From Alphaproteobacteria bacterium UBA3650 (GTDB lineage Bacteria; Pseudomonadota; Alphaproteobacteria; CAAHEQ01; UBA3637), in contig DFKH01000006.1 in NCBI GenBank assembly GCA_002373815.1, positions 1 to 12,521 of the forward strand: 12,521 nt of DNA. The letters run 5' to 3'. The notes beneath the pieces are model-generated. The model worked only from the letters and a program-made list of their open reading frames with translations. It was not told the origin of the DNA and made no database searches. The translations under genes and the position numbers were made by a program. Position 1 is the first letter of the stretch. The number at the start of each line of letters is the position of its first letter. This document shows, in pieces, positions 1-5,068 of the stretch.

Positions 1-33
1 TTTAATTATCAATAAAAATGAAAGGCAAAAAAA

Positions 34-771
34 ATGAATATGAAAAATGAACAAGGACGCAGTATGGTGGAAATGTTGGGTGTGTTGTCCATTATCGGAG
101 TATTATCTGTTGCAGGAATTGCAGGCTACACAACTGCGATGAATCAACACCGCGCCAATGAAGCCATTAACACTGCGATGCGGGCGGCGGTCATGTTATC
201 TGCACAACGTTTGGCCAATCCAAATGCCACTTTGAATACCAGCGATTTAGGGGATGGAATTACTGTGGGCAGCGACACTGATAAACTTGTTTTAACTTTA
301 AGCAATGTGGATGAAAAGGTCCGTTCAAGAATTGAAGCCATGGGATTAAAAAATGCCACTATCGGTTCTGATGAAAATGGCGCTTTAACTTTTACCTTTT
401 ACAACGATTTAAGTGAAAGAAGTTCGGGCACCTCTGGTGGAAATCCTTCAGGCGGAGGTGAGCAACAGGAACCGCAAGTAACATGCGATGATGATCCAAG
501 TATTTGTGAAGCATGGCAAACTTGTGTAAATGGAGAGTGTATATGCAATGATGCACTATGTCTTCAAATATGTCCATCTACTAGAGGATTATGTAGTCAG
601 AATTATATATATTGTTCCGATACAAATAATTGCCAAAACGTAACAGCTCCTTCTATTATATGTTCTGGCTATAATGATCCTGGCCCAAAGGTACTCAGTA
701 GCAATGACACAAAATGTTATACTAACTCCTCCCAGATTACGTATTGTGCATGTGTTTATGAAGAAGAGTAA
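34..771 (+). CDS. Cysteine-rich type IV pilin-like (pseudopilin) protein
   Basis: A 245-residue protein with a class III (type IV prepilin) signal. It has a short leader, Gly8 at the expected cleavage position, then RSMVE with the conserved Glu13 at +5, and a hydrophobic helix at about residues 14-32. This implies insertion in the inner membrane, cleavage by a prepilin peptidase, and assembly into a pilus or type II secretion-like pseudopilus. Residues 33-125 resemble the pilin-domain part of the second pseudopilin at 2090 (AM--HRAN, later NDLS). A Ser/Gly-rich linker (130-143) leads to a cysteine-rich tail (151-245) with 14 Cys, probably disulphide-bonded outside the membrane. I recognise no enzyme or lectin motif in the tail. 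The start at 34 is chosen over the in-frame ATG at 40 because AAAGG at 21-25 sits about 8 nt upstream of it. It ends just before a rho-independent terminator and so seems a separate unit. Pilin-like class is firm; the specific role is unknown. Confidence 0.8.
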   Translation: MNMKNEQGRSMVEMLGVLSIIGVLSVAGIAGYTTAMNQHRANEAINTAMRAAVMLSAQRLANPNATLNTSDLGDGITVGSDTDKLVLTLSNVDEKVRSRIEAMGLKNATIGSDENGALTFTFYNDLSERSSGTSGGNPSGGGEQQEPQVTCDDDPSICEAWQTCVNGECICNDALCLQICPSTRGLCSQNYIYCSDTNNCQNVTAPSIICSGYNDPGPKVLSSNDTKCYTNSSQITYCACVYEEE

Positions 772-869
772 TGTTTTTTATCAAAATCGTTTTAAAAATT
801 TTTACTCTTTCTTGGGGGATTTATAGGTAAAGCTAAATTCCCCTTTTGGGTGTATTAGATTAAAGAATC

Positions 870-897
870 TCCCCCCTTTCCTATGGGGGATTTTTTT
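870..897 (+). terminator. Rho-independent terminator after the first pseudopilin gene
   Basis: TCCCCC (870-875) pairs with GGGGGA (885-890) around a 9-nt loop and is followed directly by seven T (891-897). It lies about 100 nt after the pseudopilin stop and just before the fabG promoter, so it should insulate fabG from the upstream gene. Confidence 0.75.
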
Positions 898-898
898 G

Positions 899-928
899 TT
901 GCTTTTTGAAAAAAATATATGCTATACT
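899..928 (+). promoter_or_regulatory. Likely fabG promoter
   Basis: TTGCTT (899-904) and TATACT (923-928) make a sigma70-like pair with an 18-nt spacer, right after the terminator. The implied transcript would start near 935, giving a very short leader before the fabG ribosome-binding site at 944-947. Prediction from sequence only. Confidence 0.45.
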
Positions 929-952
929 ATCGCTATAACAAAAGGAGTTAGT

Positions 953-1690
953 ATGTTTGATTTAACAGGTAAAACAGCTTTAATTACAGGGGCAACAGGT
1001 GGTATTGGTCGTGCGATTGCTAAAACTTTGCATGCACAAGGAGCTACTGTGGCATTGACCGATATGAATTTGGATACGTTAAAGGCTTTTCAAGCAGAGC
1101 TTGGGGATCGTGTGTTTGTTTATGAAGCAAATATTTCTGATGGCGAGGCAGCTAAAAAATTAGTGGAAGATGCTGAACGTGATATGGGTAAAATTGATAT
1201 TTTAGTCAATAATGCTGGTATCAATCGTGATACATTAGCTATGCGAATGACGGATGAACAGTGGGATAGCGTTTTGGCTGTCAATTTAACGGCTGGATTT
1301 CGGTTGGCGCGTGCCGCTATGGTCGGCATGATGAAACGCCGTTTTGGACGCATTATTTCTATGGCTTCTATTGTGGGTGTGATTGGTAACGCAGGACAAG
1401 CGAACTATGCGGCCAGTAAAGGTGGTTTGATTGCAATGAGTAAGTCAATCGCTAACGAATTGGCTGGTCGTGGTGTAACGGCGAACTGTATTGCGCCAGG
1501 TTTTATTGAAACGCCGATGACAGCGAATTTGCCCGAAGAAGTGAAAAAAGCTATGTTGGATCGTGTGCCAATGAAACGTATGGGAACACCGCAAGATATT
1601 GCCAATGTGGTGGCTTTTTTGGCATCAGATGAATCCTCATATATTACGGGGCAAACGATCAATGTAAATGGTGGTATGTTGATGCTATAA
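953..1690 (+). CDS. fabG: 3-oxoacyl-[acyl-carrier-protein] reductase FabG
   Basis: NADPH-dependent reductase of the short-chain dehydrogenase family. It reduces 3-oxoacyl-ACP to 3-hydroxyacyl-ACP in the type II fatty acid elongation cycle in the cytosol. The 245 residues match the usual 244-248. Visible motifs are the nucleotide-binding TGATGGIG (12-19), NNAG (86-89), and the catalytic tetrad Asn111, Ser139, Tyr152 and Lys156 in NYAASK. The C-terminus shows the ITGQTINVNGG signature. The start at 953 is preferred to an upstream in-frame ATG at 896 because AAAGGAG (941-947) precedes it by 5 nt and MFDLTGK is the normal FabG beginning. In many proteobacteria acpP follows fabG immediately; here about 1.8 kb of accessory DNA separates them. 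Confidence 0.96.
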   Translation: MFDLTGKTALITGATGGIGRAIAKTLHAQGATVALTDMNLDTLKAFQAELGDRVFVYEANISDGEAAKKLVEDAERDMGKIDILVNNAGINRDTLAMRMTDEQWDSVLAVNLTAGFRLARAAMVGMMKRRFGRIISMASIVGVIGNAGQANYAASKGGLIAMSKSIANELAGRGVTANCIAPGFIETPMTANLPEEVKKAMLDRVPMKRMGTPQDIANVVAFLASDESSYITGQTINVNGGMLML

Positions 1691-1700
1691 GGGAAATAAA

Positions 1701-1832
1701 ATGTGTGAGATTAGAGATTTTATATCAATTTTAGAACGGGTCAATATAGCGATAGGCCATATTTTGTACACACACATACACACATGTAAGGGCTGCAAAG
1801 CAAAATATTTGCGCGGCAAGCGCAAACAATAA
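1701..1832 (+). CDS. Possible 43-residue small protein, unknown
   Basis: An ATG ORF beginning 10 nt after the fabG stop, ending at the TAA at 1830-1832. The translation starts MCEIRDFISILERVNIAIGH, then carries a short Cys-Lys-Gly-Cys motif and a basic tail (RGKRKQ). The middle is encoded by an imperfect CA repeat (about 1767-1785). The upstream GGGAAATAAA is a mediocre ribosome-binding site, and the ORF ends inside a pair of hairpins. I recognise no family. It may be a chance ORF in the fabG 3' region. Confidence 0.2.
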   Translation: MCEIRDFISILERVNIAIGHILYTHIHTCKGCKAKYLRGKRKQ

Positions 1833-1855
1833 CCCACCGGAAATATCGGTGGGTT
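1808..1855 (+). other. Two adjacent hairpins downstream of fabG
   Basis: The first is TTTGCGC (1808-1814) / GCGCAAA (1820-1826) with loop GGCAA. The second is AACCCACCG (1831-1839) / CGGTGGGTT (1847-1855) with a 7-nt loop. Both stems are perfect. No T-run follows the second, so it is not a textbook rho-independent terminator. It may be a weak terminator or an mRNA-stabilising 3' structure for fabG, or a structured leader for what follows. Confidence 0.5.
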
Positions 1856-1890
1856 GAATTATGTCTCATCACAAACGAAAGGAGAAAAGA

Positions 1891-2074
1891 ATGAGTCAAA
1901 AATCGATAGTATACTATACAAGAAAGAAGGGCGAGATGCGAGTGCATTAGAACAACGAGAAGAGAATTAGCCAAACGCATTGGCAAGCTTAAAGCGTCGT
2001 GGTTTGCACGCAAATTGCATGCCGTAAAATCCAAGATAGCTGAGTCAGAAAGACATCGTGCTCATACACATTAA
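1891..2074 (+). pseudogene. Small basic protein gene broken by two frameshifts
   Basis: A strong ribosome-binding site (AAAGGAG, 1879-1885) precedes ATG at 1891, but that frame stops after 19 codons at 1950. Coding-like sequence continues in the other forward frames. After MSQK, one missing base in the A-run at 1898-1902 moves into IDSILYKKEGRDASALEQREE. One further missing base near 1959-1966 then moves into LAKRIGKLKASWF, ending in HRAHTH and TAA at 2072-2074. Restoring both bases gives one continuous Lys/Arg/His-rich, probably helical protein of about 61 residues ending 15 nt before the pseudopilin at 2090. I do not recognise the family. The alternative is three overlapping chance ORFs, but the neat joining and good ribosome-binding site argue for a decayed gene. 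Confidence 0.45.
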
Positions 2075-2089
2075 TGAAAGGGAGGGATC

Positions 2090-3202
2090 ATGAAAAGAAA
2101 GATTATAGTTCGTCGTCATCCTGAGGCAAGAGCCGAAGGATCTTGTCTGGAGGGCTATCCTACCACGGATAGTAGATTCCAGAACAAATTCGGAATGACG
2201 GGATGTGCGGAATCCTGGCGCAGTATGCTGGAAATGCTGGGCGTGCTGGCCATTATCGGTGTGTTGAGTGTTGGCGGTATTGCGGGCTATAGAAGTGCGA
2301 TGGACAAACACCGAGCGAACACGCTCTTAAACGAAGCATCCAAACGGGCTGTCATTGTGGCAGGACAAATAGGACTAATGGGTCAAACGCCGAGTTTGAG
2401 TGACTTTAACAATAACGCCACGGGTTATGGAACGTTTGCAACAACGGTATATGGAGCAGGGGGTAGCACTCCGTGGGCAAGCACAGATGACAAGTTCACT
2501 TTATCCATCATGGGTGTTTCCGAAGCGGTTTGCAATCAAATGAAAGCCTCAAAGGGCGACACAGTAAAAGGATTTAGCCCCGAACCGTGTACCGATAATA
2601 CGACGGTCCAATTGACCTATAACAATGACCTAAGTACGGGGGATGCGGATACTGAGGCCTCTGTTAATGTTGTCAGCTGTGACAATGGCAACGTGTATTT
2701 ATCGTACAATGTAGGGACGGAATACGATACCACTACCCCTCAGAACATGGAATGTACGAAAAACAGCGATTGCGATTCGGGAGAGTATTGCAGGCTGATA
2801 GGCACATGGCAAGATAGTTGTGCGCTGATCACAGGCGGTACCTGTGAAACACTGGATACTGGTAGGGAGACGACCTATACGAACGGAGGCGATACAAAGA
2901 CTTTCTTAGTGAGTTTAAGTACTATGACCTGGTGGGCCGCGGAGAACTGGTGCAAAGCACATCATAAAAGCTTGGTGAGTTATAATACGGTAAACAGTTT
3001 GTTTGATTGTGATAAGGCTGAACGGTCTTGCACATGGTGCAAGTTCACCACCAGCAGTTATTGGAGTAACGGAACTTTGCCTGCTGATTATTGGATAGGG
3101 GAAAGTTATACTCATTGCGACGCGTGGAACGTTGGCGTCGGCGTCGAGGGCTTCATCCTCAGTTATCGCCGTGGCCCCGGCCTCTTTGCCTTGTGTGAGT
3201 AG
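2090..3202 (+). CDS. Pseudopilin with C-type-lectin-like C-terminus; probable DGR target protein
   Basis: A 370-residue protein starting after GGGAGGG (2080-2086). In order: a short basic start; a 29-residue segment encoded by an inserted palindromic repeat (9-37); a prepilin signal with Glu48 at +5 and a hydrophobic helix (about 49-67); a pilin-like region (68-185); a cysteine-rich stretch (EC--NSDCDSGEYC near 221-234, Cys244 and Cys252); and a C-terminal domain at about 270-370. That domain reads like a C-type-lectin fold (MTWWAAENWCKAHHKSLVS, SYW, DYWIGESY, AW, ending ALCE). The residue before the mature N-terminus is Trp43 where prepilin peptidase needs Gly. The last ~28 codons have the adenine-poor, NNC-rich composition of a diversity-generating-retroelement variable region. 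The likely role is a surface- or pilus-displayed binding protein with a diversified ligand site. Base composition is richer in GC than flanking housekeeping genes, suggesting transfer. The pilin class is clear, the lectin fold likely, and function after the repeat insertion uncertain. Confidence 0.78.
   Translation: MKRKIIVRRHPEARAEGSCLEGYPTTDSRFQNKFGMTGCAESWRSMLEMLGVLAIIGVLSVGGIAGYRSAMDKHRANTLLNEASKRAVIVAGQIGLMGQTPSLSDFNNNATGYGTFATTVYGAGGSTPWASTDDKFTLSIMGVSEAVCNQMKASKGDTVKGFSPEPCTDNTTVQLTYNNDLSTGDADTEASVNVVSCDNGNVYLSYNVGTEYDTTTPQNMECTKNSDCDSGEYCRLIGTWQDSCALITGGTCETLDTGRETTYTNGGDTKTFLVSLSTMTWWAAENWCKAHHKSLVSYNTVNSLFDCDKAERSCTWCKFTTSSYWSNGTLPADYWIGESYTHCDAWNVGVGVEGFILSYRRGPGLFALCE
2114..2200 (+). 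repeat. Palindromic repeat element inserted in frame in a coding gene
   Basis: The 87-bp element has inverted ends CGTCATCC (2114-2121) and GGAATGACG (2192-2200). Nested arms are TTGTCTGGA (2143-2151) against TCCAGAACAA (2178-2187), and CTATCC (2155-2160) against GGATAG (2167-2172) around loop TACCAC. It can fold into one long interrupted hairpin. Its length is exactly 29 codons and it keeps the reading frame. The type resembles dispersed palindromic elements common between bacterial genes, and the in-frame placement recalls Rickettsia palindromic elements. Boundaries are taken from the inverted ends. Confidence 0.75.
3117..3202 (+). other. Putative DGR variable region (VR)
   Basis: From 3131 to 3200 there are only 5 A in 70 nt and about 63% G+C, in a gene and genome otherwise rich in A and T. 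Codons here are overwhelmingly NNC or NNT (GGC five times, GTC twice, CTC twice, TTC, ATC, CGC, CCC, GCC). They encode the end of the lectin-like domain and close with ALCE. In DGRs, template adenines, often in AAC/AAT codons, are replaced by any base, which yields exactly this pattern. The unvarying TTGTGTGAG end could be the initiation-of-mutagenic-homology segment. No matching template repeat is visible in the window, so the call rests on composition, codon pattern and context. Confidence 0.6.
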
Positions 3203-3231
3203 TCCTGCTTTTTAATATAAACTTTAAAGCT

Positions 3232-3259
3232 TGCATCAATTGTTGTAGCAATTGATGCA
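3232..3259 (+). other. 11-bp perfect hairpin just downstream of the VR
   Basis: TGCATCAATTG (3232-3242) pairs perfectly with CAATTGATGCA (3249-3259) around the 6-nt loop TTGTAG, 29 nt after the pseudopilin stop. No T-tract follows, so it is a poor intrinsic terminator. In characterised phage DGRs a hairpin or cruciform a little downstream of the VR is needed for efficient retrohoming, and this one is suitably placed. That role is inference. Confidence 0.6.
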
Positions 3260-3262
3260 TCC

Positions 3263-3299
3263 CTCCCGAAGGGAGTCAATATCAGCGAGCGAAGCGAGC
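3263..3299 (+). repeat. Small hairpin and GCGAGC direct repeat, REP-like
   Basis: CTCCC (3263-3267) / GGGAG (3271-3275) around GAA forms a short stem. It is followed by GCGAGC (3285-3290), GAA, GCGAGC (3294-3299), a direct repeat. These GC-rich islands in an AT-rich spacer look like dispersed intergenic repeat debris. Function unknown. Confidence 0.35.
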
Positions 3300-3329
3300 A
3301 TTATTGTGGGAAAAAGGATATAAAAGAAA

Positions 3330-3470
3330 ATGAGTAATTCAGATACATTGCCAGTTTATATTGATACATATCAATTGGTGCGAGAAAAAGGAGTTGTTAA
3401 AAAAAATACTTGCATTAGAAAAATTTTTGTGGTAAGGTGGGTATGTTTTCGTCCGAAAAGGACTGATTAA
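3330..3470 (+). pseudogene. Truncated avd-like (DGR accessory, four-helix-bundle) gene start
   Basis: The 46-codon ORF begins MSNSDTLPVYIDTYQLV. This resembles the N-terminus of bacterial DGR accessory proteins of the Avd / four-helix-bundle family, which typically start with a few polar residues and then LPVYK--YDLL. Avd binds the DGR reverse transcriptase and helps template-primed cDNA synthesis; full members are roughly 110-130 residues. Here the resemblance ends around codon 18-20 (about 3385), and the rest runs through the acpP promoter and leader before stopping at 3468-3470. The likely reading is that a deletion removed the remainder of avd together with any template repeat and RT. Position after a VR gene is the usual place for avd. 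The homology is short, so this remains a proposal. Confidence 0.5.
3410..3438 (+). promoter_or_regulatory. Likely acpP promoter
   Basis: TTGCAT (3410-3415) and TAAGGT (3433-3438) have a 17-nt spacer and would give a leader of roughly 45 nt. acpP needs very high expression, and the cassette separating it from fabG makes a dedicated promoter expected. The -10 match is modest. Confidence 0.45.
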
Positions 3471-3489
3471 CTAAACAAAAGGAAAGAAA

Positions 3490-3732
3490 ATGACAGAAAA
3501 TACAATTGCTGAACGCGTGAAAAAAATTATTGTGGATCACTTGGGCGTTGATGCGGCCAAGGTGCAAGACAATGCCAGCTTCATTGATGATCTGGGCGCA
3601 GATAGCTTGGATACTGTAGAATTAGTAATGGCCTTTGAAGAAGAATTTGGTTGTTCTATTCCAGATGATGCGGCTGAAAAAATTCGCACGGTCAAAGATG
3701 CTATTGACTTCATTGAAAAACAACAGGCCTAA
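3490..3732 (+). CDS. acpP: Acyl carrier protein
   Basis: An 80-residue, strongly acidic protein of the normal ACP length. The phosphopantetheine attachment site is Ser39 in GADSLD (36-41), followed by the recognition-helix pattern TVELVMAFEEEF. It carries growing acyl chains as thioesters between the soluble fatty acid synthase enzymes and donates them to phospholipid and lipid A synthesis. The ribosome-binding site AAAGGAAAG precedes the ATG. It lies upstream of fabF and is separated from it by a terminator-like hairpin, a usual arrangement for making much more ACP than FabF. Confidence 0.97.
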   Translation: MTENTIAERVKKIIVDHLGVDAAKVQDNASFIDDLGADSLDTVELVMAFEEEFGCSIPDDAAEKIRTVKDAIDFIEKQQA

Positions 3733-3755
3733 TTAGGACTGTTTTTTGCTTTTAT

Positions 3756-3806
3756 AAAGACGTTTTAAGATTGTGCTTATCTGGCTAACCTTGAAGCGTC
3801 TTTTCT
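3756..3806 (+). terminator. Terminator or attenuator between acpP and fabF
   Basis: AAAGACG-TTTTAAG (3756-3769) pairs with CTTGAAG-CGTCTTT (3790-3803). The stem is 14 bp with two G-U pairs, the loop is 20 nt, and T-rich sequence (TTTTCT, 3801-3806) follows. It probably stops part of the transcription from acpP so that fabF is expressed at a lower level. Confidence 0.6.
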
Positions 3807-3822
3807 AAAATAAAGGATAAAT

Positions 3823-5067
3823 ATGCGACGGGTTGTTGTAACGGGTTTAGGGGTTGTTTCACCACTTGGAAATGGTGTCAAAGTTAATTGGGACGCTTTA
3901 TCAAATGGGCGTTCTGGTATTAGAATGATTTCTCGTTTTGATTCAAGTTCTATTCCTGTGCATATTGATGGAGAAGTGCCAGAAGGTACAGGTGAAGGGC
4001 TGTTAGACCTAAATCAAGTGGCAAGTCCAAAAGAACAACGGCATTTTGATCGTGTGACCTTGTTGGGATTAGCGGCAGCTGATCAAGCAATGACTGATTG
4101 TGGATATAAGCCTGAAACAGAAGATGAAAAGGCAATGTTTGGTGTGGTTTTCGGCTCTGGACAAGGTGGGGCAGAGAGTTTTAGAGATGGTTGTCATACA
4201 GCCTTAGAACATGGTGCCATGAAAATTTCACCATTTTTTATTCCCTCTATTTTAATCAATCAAACGGCGGGTATGATTTCTATTCGCTATGGATTAGCTG
4301 GGCCGAACCAAGCCTGTTCAACAGCTTGTGCAACTGGCAATCATGCAATCGGTGATGCGATGCGCCTTATCAAAGAAGGATATGCAGATGTGATGTTAGC
4401 AGGGAGTTCGGAAGCTGCGTTGTTATTAGAATGTTTGGCCGGATTTGCTCAATTGAGAGCTCTTTCAACACATAATGATGAACCAGAAAAGGCATCGCGT
4501 CCTTGGGATAAAGCGCGAGATGGTTTTGTGATGGGCGAAGGCGCTGGCGCACTAGTCTTGGAAGAATATGAACATGCCAAGGCAAGAGGAGCTAAGATTT
4601 ATGGCGAGGTTGTGGGCTATGGTTTGTCAGGCGATGCCTATCATATTACTGCACCTGGGGGAACTGGGGCAGAGCGTGCAATCAAGATGGCTTTAATGCA
4701 AGCGCGTATGAATCCAGAAGAAATTGATTATATCAATGCTCACGGAACATCTACTCCGCTGGGTGATTTAACGGAATTTAGAGCTGTCAAGCAAATCTTT
4801 GGAACGGATAAGATTGCCATGTCTTCCACAAAATCTATGACAGGACATTTGTTAGGAGGAGCTGGTTCAGTGGAAGCTGTTTTCAGCTTGTTGGCTTTGA
4901 CACATAATGTGATGCCACCCACCATCAATTTGGATGAGCCTGAAGAAGAGACAAAGGGATTCAACTTGGTGCCACATACGGCACAAGAAAAGAATTTAAA
5001 AGCAGTGCTGTCTAACTCGTTTGGTTTTGGTGGCACAAATGCATGTTTAATTTTCAAGAAAGTATAA
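3823..5067 (+). CDS. fabF: 3-oxoacyl-ACP synthase II (FabF)
   Basis: A condensing enzyme that joins malonyl-ACP to acyl-ACP, with loss of CO2, to give 3-oxoacyl-ACP, including the temperature-related C16-to-C18 step. The 414 residues match the family. The thiolase-fold catalytic set is complete: Cys169 in STACATG, His307 in NAHGTSTPLGD, Lys337 in SSTKSMTGH and His342, plus the C-terminal GFGGTN loop (401-406). The start MRRVVVTGLGVVSPLG is typical. A ribosome-binding site AAAGGA lies at 3812-3817. One nucleotide separates its stop from the mltG start, so the two are cotranscribed and probably translationally coupled. Confidence 0.97.
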   Translation: MRRVVVTGLGVVSPLGNGVKVNWDALSNGRSGIRMISRFDSSSIPVHIDGEVPEGTGEGLLDLNQVASPKEQRHFDRVTLLGLAAADQAMTDCGYKPETEDEKAMFGVVFGSGQGGAESFRDGCHTALEHGAMKISPFFIPSILINQTAGMISIRYGLAGPNQACSTACATGNHAIGDAMRLIKEGYADVMLAGSSEAALLLECLAGFAQLRALSTHNDEPEKASRPWDKARDGFVMGEGAGALVLEEYEHAKARGAKIYGEVVGYGLSGDAYHITAPGGTGAERAIKMALMQARMNPEEIDYINAHGTSTPLGDLTEFRAVKQIFGTDKIAMSSTKSMTGHLLGGAGSVEAVFSLLALTHNVMPPTINLDEPEEETKGFNLVPHTAQEKNLKAVLSNSFGFGGTNACLIFKKV

Positions 5068-5068
5068 A

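Noticed and set aside
450..771. A DGR variable region in the first pseudopilin
   Set aside because: Its 3' end is rich in A and T with no NNC codon run and no lectin-like motif.
896..952. Upstream extension of FabG by 19 residues
   Set aside because: It would begin inside the terminator/promoter region. A strong ribosome-binding site and the normal FabG beginning point to 953.
1765..1790. CA-dinucleotide tract as a phase-variable microsatellite
   Set aside because: The tract is short and interrupted, and it sits in an ORF of doubtful reality.
1906..1917. Perfect 12-bp palindrome ATAGTATACTAT as an operator
   Set aside because: It lies inside the broken small gene, is simple AT-rich sequence, and has no associated promoter or regulator.
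1891..1968. Programmed -1 ribosomal frameshifting in the small basic gene
   Set aside because: The A-run context (codons CAA AAA TCG) is not a canonical slippery heptamer and two separate shifts would be needed; decay or assembly error is simpler.
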